A stretch of 64,000 bases of DNA from Pseudobacteroides sp. (lineage in GTDB: Bacteria > Bacillota > Clostridia > Acetivibrionales > DSM-2933): positions 1-64,000 of the forward strand of contig NZ_DATCTU010000093.1 of the NCBI RefSeq assembly GCF_036567765.1, given 5' to 3'. Position 1 is the first letter of the stretch. Each line of letters opens with the position of its first letter. Shown one piece after another: positions 35,518 to 45,840 of this stretch. The translations under genes were made by a program, and so were the position numbers. Below the pieces are notes generated by a model. It was not told the origin of the DNA and searched no databases. It saw only the letters and a program-made list of their open reading frames with translations.

Positions 35518-35552
35518 AAAAGATAGCGGTAGATAAAATATTGCTATCTTTT
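35518..35552 (+). terminator. terminator after the Nudix gene
   Basis: AAAAGATAGC (35518-35527) pairs with GCTATCTTTT (35543-35552), then T. Confidence 0.8.
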
Positions 35553-35591
35553 TAGTGTACAAATAATTTATAGGAATGAGAGTAAGCACGA

Positions 35592-36245
35592 TTGGTTAAG
35601 GAATATAAAACAGTATTAAATGAAGCAGTGGCACAAATAGAAGAAAAAAAGTCCAAATTTATTGCATCGGTAAAGCCTGTAATATGCGAAGAAGAAGCGT
35701 TGGAATTTATTAACCGGCTCAAGACACAGTACTGGGATGCTACCCATAACGTATATGCCTATCATATATGTGCAGATAATGTGATCCAACGGTTCAGTGA
35801 TGACGGAGAACCTTCCGGTACCGCAGGAATACCTGTTCTTGAGGTCATAAAGAGAACGGGTATACAGAATGTAGTAGTTGTGGTAACAAGGTACTTTGGG
35901 GGGACATTGCTTGGGGCAGCAGGGCTTATCAGGGCTTATGGCAAATGTGCGGCAGCAGGAATTGAGGCAGCCAACATAATAAAAAGGCTGTTGTGCCAGC
36001 AGGTTACTATTATAGTTGAGTATACTATATTTGGAAAAGTACAGAACAGGTTAATGGCCGGTGATTATATCATAAAAGAAATTAATTATGAGCAAGATGT
36101 AGAATTAACAGTGTATATCCCTGTTGATATGGTAGGGGTGTTTATAGATAATATGACCGAACTAACTAATGCAAGAGCAATTGTTGATGTTAAAGGTGAG
36201 GTTTATGTAACTGTAGATGAAAATGGAAGGATTATAGAAATTTAA
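35592..36245 (+). CDS. YigZ / IMPACT family protein
   Basis: The 217-residue protein has the UPF0029 domain with RFSDDGEPSGTAGIPVL and VVTRYFGGTLLGAAGLIRAY, then a second domain as in B. subtilis YvyE. Members may regulate translation, but the bacterial role is unclear. The start is a TTG at 35592 and the ribosome-binding site is weak. Confidence 0.92.
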   Translation: MVKEYKTVLNEAVAQIEEKKSKFIASVKPVICEEEALEFINRLKTQYWDATHNVYAYHICADNVIQRFSDDGEPSGTAGIPVLEVIKRTGIQNVVVVVTRYFGGTLLGAAGLIRAYGKCAAAGIEAANIIKRLLCQQVTIIVEYTIFGKVQNRLMAGDYIIKEINYEQDVELTVYIPVDMVGVFIDNMTELTNARAIVDVKGEVYVTVDENGRIIEI

Positions 36246-36267
36246 GAGTTACCATATAACTCACATT

Positions 36268-37389
36268 TTAATATATATCCGAAAATTCGATATTTATTGC
36301 CTCTATTATCCTATGCCCGTTGCTGGAATTAACCGTTACAGGCTCCCTTGACTCACAGTTTAATAGTACGGGCAATTCTATTATGAATTCGCTTCCATGG
36401 CCCTCCTCGCTATTTAGGCTAATGTTTCCGTTGTGAAGACTTACAAATGATTTTACAAGAGAAAGCCCGATTCCACTGCCTTCGTTTTCGCGGGTCAGAC
36501 TGCTGTTTGTTTGCTTAAAACGGTCAAAAATCTCTGAATGAAGACTTTTAGGGATACCAGGACCTGTATCCTTTACAGAAACAAGAACACTGTCTCCATT
36601 TCGCTTTATATTTATAAAAATTTTACCTCCTGCCGGAGTAAACTTAATTGCATTCGATAACAGGTTTAGTATTATTCTTTCTATTTTATCCACATCCACC
36701 GACATGAATATTTCTTCTTCTTCGGTATCGAATTCCATTATTAATCCCTTTTGATTTGAGTAAGGCGCAATGGATTGTACAATTTCCTCAATCAAATACA
36801 CTATATTATAATTTATTGTATTAAGTTTAATAAAGCCTGAATCCATTCTGGTTATGTCAAGCAGATTGTTTATTAGCCTTAGTAGTCGATAACAGTTATG
36901 CTTGATAGTTTTATGGTATTTTGATGATTTTCTTTTATCGTTTATGTAAGGAGGGCATTTTGCTTCAATCAATTGTATAGCCCCCAGAATAATACTTATG
37001 GGTGTCTTTAACTCGTGAGATATGTTGGAAAAGAACTCGGTTTTTCTTTTGTCATTTTCAGTCAGTTGCTTATTGAGTATGGTTAGTTCTTCTAAAAGCT
37101 TTAGTTGAGAAGGAGCCAAATCTGGATGTAATTCCTTCCCGCAATCCTCGCGGGAACTTTTGCTCGAAGGATTGTGTTTCAGAAATTGTATAATAGCTAA
37201 CGAAGCTACCAGTATTACTATTGTAATAAGTTGTATAAATATAAAGCTATCAGAGCTCAGCATAAGGCTGCTGTAAAGAAAGTAGAACAGAGCAAAAAAA
37301 ACGATGGCAACAGATATGACCATTAATAGCTTTATCAATATTTTGTAGGTATGGTTTGTTAATTTTATATGATTAAATCTTTTAGGCAT
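36268..37389 (-). CDS. orphan sensor histidine kinase
   Basis: The 373-residue membrane protein has two hydrophobic helices (about 20-80) with almost no external loop, then a HisKA domain (FFSNISHELKTPISIIL, active His) and HATPase_c with N, G1 (DTGPGIP) and G2 (GSGIGLSLVKSF) boxes. With no external sensor domain it may sense the membrane or an inner signal. No response regulator is next to it. The ATG at 37389 follows AGGAG by 8 nt; the earlier ATG at 37413 lies ahead of it. Confidence 0.9.
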   Translation of the reverse strand: MPKRFNHIKLTNHTYKILIKLLMVISVAIVFFALFYFLYSSLMLSSDSFIFIQLITIVILVASLAIIQFLKHNPSSKSSREDCGKELHPDLAPSQLKLLEELTILNKQLTENDKRKTEFFSNISHELKTPISIILGAIQLIEAKCPPYINDKRKSSKYHKTIKHNCYRLLRLINNLLDITRMDSGFIKLNTINYNIVYLIEEIVQSIAPYSNQKGLIMEFDTEEEEIFMSVDVDKIERIILNLLSNAIKFTPAGGKIFINIKRNGDSVLVSVKDTGPGIPKSLHSEIFDRFKQTNSSLTRENEGSGIGLSLVKSFVSLHNGNISLNSEEGHGSEFIIELPVLLNCESREPVTVNSSNGHRIIEAINIEFSDIY

Positions 37390-37589
37390 GTAATTAACTC
37401 CTTCGATAACCATAAAATAACATATATATAATACATAAACAAAGAAAGAATGTAAATATATTTCTCGAAATTATATTTATAATTGTAAAAGCAAAAAACG
37501 ACTTTATTAATTTATGTTTTTAAATTATAATTTATAACATGCGACCGTAAGGTGGTTTATTATTCATTAGTTTTTACAGGAGGTATATT

Positions 37590-38336
37590 ATGTCCGGACA
37601 TTCGAAGTGGGCTAATATTAAAAGAAAAAAAGAAAAAACCGACGCACAAAAGGGAAAATTATTTACTAAGCTCGGCAGAGAGATTAGTGTTATCGTAAAG
37701 CAAGGCGGACCGGATCCTGAAGCAAATCCCAAATTAAAGGATGCAATAGCTAAAGCAAAAGCATCCAATATGCCAAATGAAAATATTATGAGATGTATAA
37801 AGAAAGCATCCGGAGAGCAGGATGGATCAAATTATGAGGAAATAACCTATGAAGGGTATGGCCCTGGGGGAGTTGCCGTTATTGTAGAAGCAATGACCGA
37901 CAACAAAAACAGGACAGCCGGTGATGTACGTCATTACTTTGACAAATTCGGTGGCAATCTTGGAACAACGGGATGTGTGTCCTTTATGTTCAGTAAAAAA
38001 GGCGTAATGATGATAGAAAAAAGCAGCAAAATAAATGAAGATGATCTGATGATGGAAGCCATAGATGCAGGTGCAGAAGATTTTAAGAGTGAAGAGGAGT
38101 ATTATGAAATATCTACTTCTGTGGAGGAGTTTTCCAATGTCAGGCAGAGCCTTGAGCAAAAGGGCTATGAGTTTATTGAAGCAGAGCTTACAATGATACC
38201 TGCAACAATGACAAAGCTTGTTGAACCAAAACAGATTGAGTTTATGGATAGATTAATAGAACACCTGGAAGACATGGATGATGTACAGAATGTTTACCAC
38301 AATTGGGATATGCCTGAGGAAGATGAAGAAGATTAA
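37590..38336 (+). CDS. YebC/PmpR-family regulator
   Basis: The 248-residue protein begins [20 protein letters not shown] and contains [19 protein letters not shown], the marks of YebC. Members have been described as transcription regulators and more recently as translation factors that help ribosomes pass proline runs. AGGAGG stands before the ATG. It overlaps the next gene by 14 bp. Confidence 0.95.
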   Translation: MSGHSKWANIKRKKEKTDAQKGKLFTKLGREISVIVKQGGPDPEANPKLKDAIAKAKASNMPNENIMRCIKKASGEQDGSNYEEITYEGYGPGGVAVIVEAMTDNKNRTAGDVRHYFDKFGGNLGTTGCVSFMFSKKGVMMIEKSSKINEDDLMMEAIDAGAEDFKSEEEYYEISTSVEEFSNVRQSLEQKGYEFIEAELTMIPATMTKLVEPKQIEFMDRLIEHLEDMDDVQNVYHNWDMPEEDEED

Positions 38337-39195
38337 TTTATCTGAAAGAGAGAAAAAGTTTGTATTAGGGCCCCTGCAAATGCTTGTATCATCCATATTA
38401 TTTGCTACAATGAATTATACTGCAAAGTTGGCATCAGAGGATTTTTCCGGTTCGGAGGTGGCATTTTTCAGGCTGCTTTTCGGTGTAGTTACTGTGTTGA
38501 TGCTTTCACTTGCGGGGGTTGTGAATATTTCTTCAAGCAATAAAAGGCTTTTGGTTGCTAGAGGGGTTTTTGGGGGAAGTGCTGTTTTGCTGCTTTTCAT
38601 AGGCATTGCGAACGGTACCCTCACCAACAGCGTAGTCCTTAATAATACACATCCTATTTTTGCTGCTCTGATAGCCATTTTGGTTTTGAAAGAAAAAATA
38701 ACTGCAAAGATGACGATAAGTATTTTAATCGCATGGGTTGGTATAATCGTTTTAGTTCGTCCCGATATGAGTTCAATTAATTATGCAGACATGCTTTCGT
38801 TGGCATCAGGCGTTTTAGGCGGTTTTGCAATTGTCAGTGTACGCCAGCTTAGAAAGCGTAATGAATCGGCTTGGACAATTTTCTTTTATTTTTGTTCTTT
38901 CGGCCTAATTGCATCTCTAATTTTCGCCATACCCACTTGGAAATGGCCAAACCCAATGCAATATGCACTGCTCCTTATTACAGGATTTTTGGGAATGTTG
39001 GCACAGGTCATGATGACTTCAGCTTACAAATACTGCAAAGCTGCGGTGGGCGGGGTTCTGTCAATGAGTACCTGTGTTTTTACTGCACTTCTCGGGATTC
39101 TATTTCTAAATGAGGCACTTTCCGTTCATGAGGTAATAGGTGCTGCTCTGATTGTTTCATCCAGCGTTTTGATATTGGTAGCTGATAAGGGATAA
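38323..39195 (+). CDS. EamA/DMT-family transporter
   Basis: The 290-residue protein has ten hydrophobic helices in two EamA repeats; the second begins near [16 protein letters not shown]. It likely exports a small metabolite; the substrate is unknown. The ATG at 38323 lies inside the end of yebC, just after GAGG. An earlier start at 38278 would overlap much more of yebC. Confidence 0.85.
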   Translation: MKKINLSEREKKFVLGPLQMLVSSILFATMNYTAKLASEDFSGSEVAFFRLLFGVVTVLMLSLAGVVNISSSNKRLLVARGVFGGSAVLLLFIGIANGTLTNSVVLNNTHPIFAALIAILVLKEKITAKMTISILIAWVGIIVLVRPDMSSINYADMLSLASGVLGGFAIVSVRQLRKRNESAWTIFFYFCSFGLIASLIFAIPTWKWPNPMQYALLLITGFLGMLAQVMMTSAYKYCKAAVGGVLSMSTCVFTALLGILFLNEALSVHEVIGAALIVSSSVLILVADKG

Positions 39196-39284
39196 ATCTT
39201 TTACACGAATATAATATTAAACTTATGGCAAGAAAAGCTGCCGTCCTCATATAATATAGCAGTATAAAATATTTGGGGTCATAC

Positions 39285-39452
39285 ATGGTTCTTATTATGA
39301 AGGTATCGGATTTTTGGCTGGAGGACGATACTCCTGCTATTAATATTGCCGGGAAATGGCTTAAGAAATTTGGATTTGACATAGGAAAAAGTATTGTCAT
39401 TGAAGCATCTAAAGACCAAATTGTTATAAAAGTTGCAGTACCAGCAGAATAG
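39285..39452 (+). CDS. SymE-family small toxin-like protein
   Basis: The 55-residue protein contains INIAGKWLKKFGFDIGKSIV followed by IEASKDQIVIKV. This matches the SymE family (PxIxLxGKWLxxAGFxxGxxVxV), an AbrB-like swapped-hairpin fold. In E. coli SymE is a toxin controlled by the antisense RNA SymR and by LexA. TTGGGG lies 6-7 nt before the ATG. It stands between the transporter gene and a surface-protein gene. No antitoxin gene is seen; an antisense RNA cannot be excluded. Confidence 0.8.
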   Translation: MVLIMKVSDFWLEDDTPAINIAGKWLKKFGFDIGKSIVIEASKDQIVIKVAVPAE

Positions 39453-39539
39453 ACAAAAAAAATAGACATAAAACCAAAAAATATTAGTGAAAAAAGATTT
39501 TCCATGGTATATAATAGTATTAATAGGGGGTTATGCGGG

Positions 39540-40319
39540 ATGAAGAGATTGCACGAAAAAATTAGACATGTGCTCATTTTTTTAATCATCATCATTATGT
39601 GCGGCAGCATGACAGCAAACATAAGTACAGCTGAAGGATCCGGTAGTAACGAAATTAAGGTGTTTTTAAACGGTGAAAGGCTTGAGTTTGATGTAAACCC
39701 ATACATAAAAAATTCCAGGACTCTGGTGCCTTTCAGGAAGATATTTGAAGCCTTCGGGTTGGATGTACAGTGGAATCCTACAAACAAAACTGTTTTGGCC
39801 ACAGGAAAGACAGAAATAAGTTTGAAAATCAACGATTCAACAGCTTATGTAAATGGTACAAAAAAAGGACTTGATGCACCACCGGAGATAACAAGCAGCA
39901 GGACATTCGTCCCTCTGAGGTTTATTGGAGAAAGCATTGGAGCTGTAGTTGATTGGGATGGTAAGACAAAGACAGTAACCATTACTTATGAAGACAAAAT
40001 AAAAGATATTGGGGAAAGTGTTTCTCTCGGGGATTTAAATGTGTCAATAGATAAAGTGGATATAGATTACAAGGCAAAAACGTATTTGGTTACAGGTAAG
40101 GTAAATACCGACGCAAGAGATCTATACGCATACCTATATGAAAATCCCGATAAATATGTATTTGCAAATTTTGATTTATTGGAGAAGGATGGAGATTATT
40201 TTAATTTTGAATGTGGAAGATTTCGGAGTTTGAAAATCGATAAGGTAAATTATATATATATTTATGACTTTACAAACGGTAAAAAAACAAAAGTGGCGGA
40301 ATACATGATAAAGAATTAA
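39540..40319 (+). CDS. exported protein with copper-amine-oxidase-like stalk domain
   Basis: The 259-residue protein has a signal peptide (1-32) and a duplicated Cu_amine_oxidN1 domain (about 36-150; LNGERLEFDVNPYIKNSRTL then FVPLRFIGESIGAVVDWD). Despite the name, this is a wall-associated fold common in Clostridia and not an oxidase. The C-terminal 100 residues are not recognised. The ATG at 39540 gives a standard signal peptide. It lies 60 bp ahead of another surface-protein gene. Confidence 0.82.
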   Translation: MKRLHEKIRHVLIFLIIIIMCGSMTANISTAEGSGSNEIKVFLNGERLEFDVNPYIKNSRTLVPFRKIFEAFGLDVQWNPTNKTVLATGKTEISLKINDSTAYVNGTKKGLDAPPEITSSRTFVPLRFIGESIGAVVDWDGKTKTVTITYEDKIKDIGESVSLGDLNVSIDKVDIDYKAKTYLVTGKVNTDARDLYAYLYENPDKYVFANFDLLEKDGDYFNFECGRFRSLKIDKVNYIYIYDFTNGKKTKVAEYMIKN

Positions 40320-40379
40320 TAAAAGGATAAGTGTATTTTGTTATAAAAATTGTTCTCAGAATAAAAAGGGGGTTTATTT

Positions 40380-42701
40380 ATGGGAAGAAAAGGAATAGCG
40401 GTTTTATTGACAGCCGTATTGACGGCAGGATTGAATTTTCTACCTGCGTCTGCGGCAGTTGTCCAAAGTCCGGTATTAAATCGTACGGTTGATTTTAAAG
40501 CAGGGGATGGCGGGAATAAGGTTGAGGTAAACCAAAAAAGAAATATTACCTTCAATCAAGACAGTGGTTTTACTATCAATAATCCAGCGGTTAATGATAA
40601 GGAAATAGTTTTTTTGTTTGACACATCAGGAAGTTTAAACGAAAGACCTACTCCAAAGCCAGATCCGTTTGATTTTGCCCTGTTTAGCGGAGGGAATGAA
40701 GAGGCTTTCAATATCCAGGGGGATAGACAAATAATAAACGGTAAAATTCATGCCAACGGGGATGTGGTTATAAGAGGTAACAATCATTCCGTAACAAATA
40801 ACGGTTCCAAAGTTAACACCATAGAGTATGTAAGATCTGTTGTTGACGGTGGAACCATAGTAGATGGAAAGTTGGTTCCCAACACGGGTACAATAATAGA
40901 TAAAGATGATAAAATTTCTACAGATTCATTCGTCAAATCTCCATGGATTGAGATGATGGATTTGGCAGATGATCTGACTGATCCCACCAAGCAGAGTGTC
41001 TTCAATAGAACAAAGGATTTCTACTTCGGGGATTATAGAAGTATGCCATACATTAATGATAGCAGACCTGCTTATAAAGACTTAAAAGAACTAAATAAAG
41101 AAACAAAGATTGGTGAAAGAGATGGCAAGTTTTATATAGAGGGGACCTTGACTATCCCGGATAACATGATTCTCAGATTTCATGATCGTCCCGTTTGGCT
41201 TTCAAAAGACCTGATTTTTCAGGGTAAAGGGATTTTGATAGCTGGGGGAGATGTTATTATTCAAGGTGGAAAAGTAATAACACCGCCCGTTGGTCCAGAT
41301 GACCAAGTAGATTCCATGATTTACTCAGAAAAAGGGAGTATTAGGCTTGAGACCAACTTATCAACTTTTAACGGAAAGCTGTATGCTCCTGAGGGGGATA
41401 TTGTTTTACAGGGATCGGATGTAACGGTTAATGGAAGTGTAGTAGCCAAAAGGTTAAACTCCATACAATCCAAATTAACTGTCAATTATAAAACAGGTGC
41501 CATTGATGAGGTTGTTGATGAAATAACTAAATTACCCACACCTGCAGAAACTATGATGGCAGAAATAGAGAAATTTGTTGCCAATTATCCGTTGTCGGGA
41601 ACAGCTACCAGAGTTAATGTCGTAAAGTATGATTTCAACGGAAATGATACTGACAATAAGCTGTATAATATTGCTACTGAAGCGGGTAAAGTAGCTTTGT
41701 ATTCCAAAATGAACAATATAAAGTTTGATGATATATTGGGAAAGAGCAATTTAGGCGACGGTTTAAGAAAGGCGTACCACCTTCTTACCAAAAGTAACAG
41801 CATTGCTTCAAAATCTATAATTGTAATCTCAGGAAGTGTTCCCAACCGATACACTGTAGATAATAAAGGGGTAAATTACAAGGGTGCTATAGATTTAACA
41901 AATAGTGATAACTTTGTAGATGATCCAGACCCCAAAAAGCCAAGTGAGTATGCAATTGAAATAGGTAAAATGGCTACCGAAAGTTCAATTGTACCGTATT
42001 TCATAAACTATTTGCCTAAGGAACATGACAATTGGCTTAGTGTTAACACTGCTTTAAGTAATATTGCAGCAAAAATAAATGATGAGACTGTACCTATTAT
42101 TAAAAAGCTTAAAAAAGAATTTGAGAAAGCTAATCCTGGCAGTACATTTTCGTTGTACAGCTCGGAGCCTGTAAATGAATCGGAATTGTCTACAATAATA
42201 GATAATGTATTAGAACAGCTGGAAAATTCCTACTCTGTAAAGATTTTATCTGCAAAGTTTGAATTTAAACTTCCTAAAGGTGCAAAGCTGTTAAATGACA
42301 GCAAACTTCCTTCAGGGTTTAAATCAACAAAAAATGCAGACGGTACACAGACTATAACTGGGGATATTATGACAAGTTCCCAAGCACCTGTTATAGTTAA
42401 CGGAACGGGAGACACAATTACTAACAAAGTAACATATGTTATACCTGATAACTTATTATTTAACGATAAAAAAATAACAGATATAAAATTTGTATTAGTA
42501 GATAAACTGGGCAAAGGACAGAATTATAAACCGGTTACATTTTTGGCTGGTGATTGCAAGGTAGAATATGAAATTGAATATTCAGGGTATGAAACAGGTA
42601 TAGGTGGCGAGAAAACCAGAGCAGTAATACCTGATAAGGTTATATCAACAACTATTACACCTTTTACTGTAAATGTATATATGAAAATAGATCAAAACTA
42701 A
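40380..42701 (+). CDS. exported von Willebrand A-domain protein with nested beta-helix
   Basis: The 773-residue protein has a signal peptide (1-25). A von Willebrand A domain begins with the metal site FLFDTSGSLNE (around 80), but is then broken by a 300-residue insert rich in short repeats (KIHANGDVVIRGNN, GSIRLETN, GKLYAPEGDIVLQGSDVTVN) that read as a right-handed beta-helix like bactofilin-type domains. The A domain resumes at about 385 (MMAEIEKFVANY) and has NLGDGLRKAYHLL for the metal site and IIVISGS. The last 200 residues look like a beta-sandwich. AAGGGGG precedes the ATG. It is likely an adhesion or pilus-type protein. Confidence 0.8.
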   Translation: MGRKGIAVLLTAVLTAGLNFLPASAAVVQSPVLNRTVDFKAGDGGNKVEVNQKRNITFNQDSGFTINNPAVNDKEIVFLFDTSGSLNERPTPKPDPFDFALFSGGNEEAFNIQGDRQIINGKIHANGDVVIRGNNHSVTNNGSKVNTIEYVRSVVDGGTIVDGKLVPNTGTIIDKDDKISTDSFVKSPWIEMMDLADDLTDPTKQSVFNRTKDFYFGDYRSMPYINDSRPAYKDLKELNKETKIGERDGKFYIEGTLTIPDNMILRFHDRPVWLSKDLIFQGKGILIAGGDVIIQGGKVITPPVGPDDQVDSMIYSEKGSIRLETNLSTFNGKLYAPEGDIVLQGSDVTVNGSVVAKRLNSIQSKLTVNYKTGAIDEVVDEITKLPTPAETMMAEIEKFVANYPLSGTATRVNVVKYDFNGNDTDNKLYNIATEAGKVALYSKMNNIKFDDILGKSNLGDGLRKAYHLLTKSNSIASKSIIVISGSVPNRYTVDNKGVNYKGAIDLTNSDNFVDDPDPKKPSEYAIEIGKMATESSIVPYFINYLPKEHDNWLSVNTALSNIAAKINDETVPIIKKLKKEFEKANPGSTFSLYSSEPVNESELSTIIDNVLEQLENSYSVKILSAKFEFKLPKGAKLLNDSKLPSGFKSTKNADGTQTITGDIMTSSQAPVIVNGTGDTITNKVTYVIPDNLLFNDKKITDIKFVLVDKLGKGQNYKPVTFLAGDCKVEYEIEYSGYETGIGGEKTRAVIPDKVISTTITPFTVNVYMKIDQN

Positions 42702-42706
42702 AAATT

Positions 42707-42750
42707 AAATAAGAGCTGTGAAGAATCTACAATTCTCGCAGCTCTTATTT
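42707..42750. terminator. terminator after the von Willebrand protein
   Basis: AATAAGAGCTG (42708-42718) pairs with CAGCTCTTATT (42739-42749), with a further weak pair inside, then TTTTTG. Confidence 0.85.
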
Positions 42751-42789
42751 TTGTGTCTAAAGAATTATTCTGCATTTTATGGGTATAGA

Positions 42790-43680
42790 TCATATATAGC
42801 TGTGCTTCTTCCGAAACTCTCCCGGTGACAGTTTAATCTGTTTTTTAAATAAATAACTGAAATAAGGTATGTTGTCAAAGCCGCATTTTGCCGATATATC
42901 TGACACAGGTAAATCCGTCCTTATTAAAAGATCTTTAGCCTTATCAAGACGAAGCTTTGTTATAAAAAGATTAGGGGTAACTCCCATTGTCTCGGAAAAA
43001 ACCTTATGAAAGTGATTAGGGCTTAAGTTGGTAAGTCCGGCCAAGTCGTTAAGCAATATTTTCTTTTCAATATTCTCATCAATAAATTCAATAACCTTTT
43101 TGATTGTTCCATAATGGGGTGACATGGGAACTGTCTTGTTGATTAATGGGTTTATACAGTCCTGATAAAGCATATATAGCAGGTTTAAAGCATAAGATTT
43201 CATAATTAGTTCAGTACCTGACGATGAGGCAATATACTCTTTTAAAATTGAATCAAAAACAAACTGATATTTTTCCGCGTGGGGAGGGTGGAACACTGTG
43301 GGGATAGAATCAATTATAGGATTAATAAGAGAATTTTGATAATTCTGCTTTTTGTAAATATCATATGAGGAAGGGTCCTTTCCGGTATTACCAATAAGAT
43401 CAATGCTGATAAAATAACAGCTGTAAGGCATAATTCCCTGAGTGTACTGGCCGGGCTTTCTGAAAATAACGTCTCCCTGACGAATAGGATAAGTCTGGTC
43501 CTCAATGACCATAGAGCCCTCGCTAAAGACAATGAGCTCCAATTCATAATCATATACGTATCGCTCTCTAAGGCGGTAGCCTCTGGGTAGATTAGCTCCC
43601 TGGGTAAAAAATAGTGACTTGAGTACCAGTGGTGATAAATCCCTGTTTTCGCATTTAATTGGTAACATCTTTCTTTTCAT
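42790..43680 (-). CDS. AraC-family transcription regulator
   Basis: The 296-residue protein has an N-terminal cupin sensor domain (VFSEGSMVIEDQTYPIRQGD) and a C-terminal AraC domain with two helix-turn-helix units (NLSPNHFHKVFSETMGVTPN and CGFDNIPYFSYLFKKQIKLSPGEFRK). It should bind DNA in answer to a small ligand, often a sugar. The ATG at 43680 follows GAGGTG; an upstream start at 43707 lies ahead of that site. The target could be the MATE gene or a distant sugar gene. Confidence 0.9.
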   Translation of the reverse strand: MKRKMLPIKCENRDLSPLVLKSLFFTQGANLPRGYRLRERYVYDYELELIVFSEGSMVIEDQTYPIRQGDVIFRKPGQYTQGIMPYSCYFISIDLIGNTGKDPSSYDIYKKQNYQNSLINPIIDSIPTVFHPPHAEKYQFVFDSILKEYIASSSGTELIMKSYALNLLYMLYQDCINPLINKTVPMSPHYGTIKKVIEFIDENIEKKILLNDLAGLTNLSPNHFHKVFSETMGVTPNLFITKLRLDKAKDLLIRTDLPVSDISAKCGFDNIPYFSYLFKKQIKLSPGEFRKKHSYI

Positions 43681-43999
43681 TTTACACCTCACAAATTGTA
43701 TGCCCATATATATTTTATCGTAAGATTTTGAAAAAATGAATAATATAATGAATTGTTTTTATAAGTATATAGCCTTATAATATTAATATAATTTGTGATA
43801 TAAGTTAAGACTACCGGGTTGAATCTTATCATAAAAATTCGTAAGCCTCTTGATTGAAATTCCAATACGGAAAACTTTCCGCGGCTTCCAATTTTCAAAC
43901 ATTAAAATAATTAGAGGTAGGCGTTAAGGTTGCAAGATCACTAAGTGATTTTGTTCTTTGACTTGATGTTAAAAATCAAACTTTACAGGAGTTGATCAA
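43681..43999. other. noncoding gap between the AraC and MATE genes
   Basis: The 319-bp gap between these divergent genes is AT-rich. A stretch at 43888-43910 (AATTTTCAAACATTAAAATAA) resembles 74-96 near the window start (19 of 21). No gene or clear operator was seen. Confidence 0.35.
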
Positions 44000-45418
44000 A
44001 TGGAAAAAGGGCAGGTTCTTGACAAACGAATAACACTTTTCGCACTTTTATGGCCAATTCTTATTGAAACGTTTTTAAGGATGCTTTTTGGTACTGTGGA
44101 TACATTTATGCTGAGTGGATATAACGATAATGCAGTTGCAGGGGTTGGAGCTGCAAACCAATATGTATCAATACTGATACTGTTATTTCAGATGGTATCG
44201 GGAGGATCGTCGATAATTATTTCCCAGTATCTTGGTGCCAGAAATAATAAAAAGGCTTCTGATGTTGCAATGGTATCAATAATGTTTAATCTGGTCTTTG
44301 GACTATTCATAAGTGTTATATTGCTTGTGTTTTCTGGAAAAATACTTGGACTAATGAATTTTCAGAGAGATGTTTATCAATATTCAAAAGAATTTTTATC
44401 TATACTGGGTTCATTTTCATTTATACAGGCAGTTAGCATAACAATTTCAGCTATATTAAGAAGCCATGGTCATGTTAAATATCCGATGTATGTAAATATG
44501 GGTGCAAATGCACTTAATATACTGGGAAATTTTATGTTCATTTATGGTATGTTTGGAATGCCTGTATTAGGAGTTAAAGGTGTTGCCATATCAACGGTTT
44601 CCAGTCAGCTTATTGGTCTTATTGTAATTTTTATTATCCTAAAGAATAAGGTTGGATTAAGGTTTTCTGTGGTAGAAGTGCTAAAAATGCCCAAGAATGC
44701 CATAGCACAAATACTAAAAAGCATTTTCAAGATTGGAGGTCCTTCCGCAGGAGAATCCATATCATATAACATATCCCAGGTTGTTATAACCGGCTTAATA
44801 GCAACATATATGGGAGAGTATGCACTCCAAACAAGATTTTATGTTTTCAACCTGATGTTTTATATAATGCTGTTTGGTTTGGCTACAGGTCAGGCTACAC
44901 AGATAATGATAGGACACCTTATTGGAGCAGGAAGAACTGATGATGCATATAAGACATGCCTGCGAAGTCTTAAAATTGCTGTTACAGTATCATTTATCGT
45001 AGCTGTAATGTTTTTTATATTCGGAAAAGTATTTTTGGGGTTTTTTACAGATAATGAGAACATTATAACAATTGGAGGAATGTTGTTTGCTATAACTGTT
45101 ATACTTGAACCAGGCAGATCGTTTAATCTTGTTGTAGGATTCTCACTGAAGGGTGCTGGGGATGCAAGGTTTATCCTGTATTTGGGATTGGTCTCAATGT
45201 GGTCGGTTGCAGTGTTTATGTCATATTTTCTAGGTGTTGTTCTACATTTAGGTCTTATAGGTGTGTGGACAGCTTTTGCGATGGATGAATGGATAAGAGG
45301 AATAGTGATGCTTAAAAGATGGCGTTCGAGGGCATGGGAGAAAATGTCTGTTGTTTCAAAGGAAGATAAAGTTGGTATTGAAACTAAAGATGAGGAACTG
45401 CTGCAAAGTGTAAATTAA
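44000..45418 (+). CDS. MATE-family efflux protein
   Basis: The 472-residue protein has twelve hydrophobic helices in two halves, of the MatE family (DTFMLSGYNDNAVAGVGAANQ and the matching SYNISQVVITGLIATYMGEY). It uses ion gradients to export drugs or metabolites. AGGAG stands 7 nt before the ATG. The C-terminal tail is cytoplasmic and charged. It is divergent from an AraC regulator that may control it. Confidence 0.92.
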   Translation: MEKGQVLDKRITLFALLWPILIETFLRMLFGTVDTFMLSGYNDNAVAGVGAANQYVSILILLFQMVSGGSSIIISQYLGARNNKKASDVAMVSIMFNLVFGLFISVILLVFSGKILGLMNFQRDVYQYSKEFLSILGSFSFIQAVSITISAILRSHGHVKYPMYVNMGANALNILGNFMFIYGMFGMPVLGVKGVAISTVSSQLIGLIVIFIILKNKVGLRFSVVEVLKMPKNAIAQILKSIFKIGGPSAGESISYNISQVVITGLIATYMGEYALQTRFYVFNLMFYIMLFGLATGQATQIMIGHLIGAGRTDDAYKTCLRSLKIAVTVSFIVAVMFFIFGKVFLGFFTDNENIITIGGMLFAITVILEPGRSFNLVVGFSLKGAGDARFILYLGLVSMWSVAVFMSYFLGVVLHLGLIGVWTAFAMDEWIRGIVMLKRWRSRAWEKMSVVSKEDKVGIETKDEELLQSVN

Positions 45419-45427
45419 TTTTGAATT

Positions 45428-45530
45428 TAAATTAAAAGTGATAAATCTATAACATTTGTCTGTCGCAAATCCCGTTGAACCGTTCGTTATTTGCTTCGCC
45501 AAATGTAAGATTATTAACACTTTTAATTTA
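45428..45530. repeat. palindromic repeat element, copy B
   Basis: Outer arms TAAATTAAAAGTG (45428-45440) and CACTTTTAATTTA (45518-45530) are a perfect 13-bp inverted repeat. The inside (45452-45513) shares ACATTTGTCTGTC, TTCGTTAT and GCCAAATGTAAG with the element at 21349-21410. The rest of the gap 45419-45840 is AT-rich without a gene. Confidence 0.7.
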
Positions 45531-45840
45531 GTAAATAATAACAGCATAACACTATCTTTAAATAAATAATAAGCTGATATAAGGTATATTTTATCTTCAC
45601 AGTTTATTATTTATTTTTTTGTCCAAAATTTTATAATTTGGTTATTCCAAAATCCATTTACATAATATATAATTATTAGCAAGTCTGTATTATTTATATT
45701 AAAGTGATTTATCTATTACATTGACTATTTGTAGAACTACATGTTGACTTTTCGTTTGATGTTCCCCAATTGTAATGTGTTTTAAATATCAAATATGCTT
45801 GAACTCTGTATTATAAAGCTTTTTATGATGGAGGAGTTTC

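Noticed and set aside
43888..43910. Similarity of 19/21 with 74-96 near the window start
   Set aside because: Short, AT-rich and without shared flanks; it may be chance.
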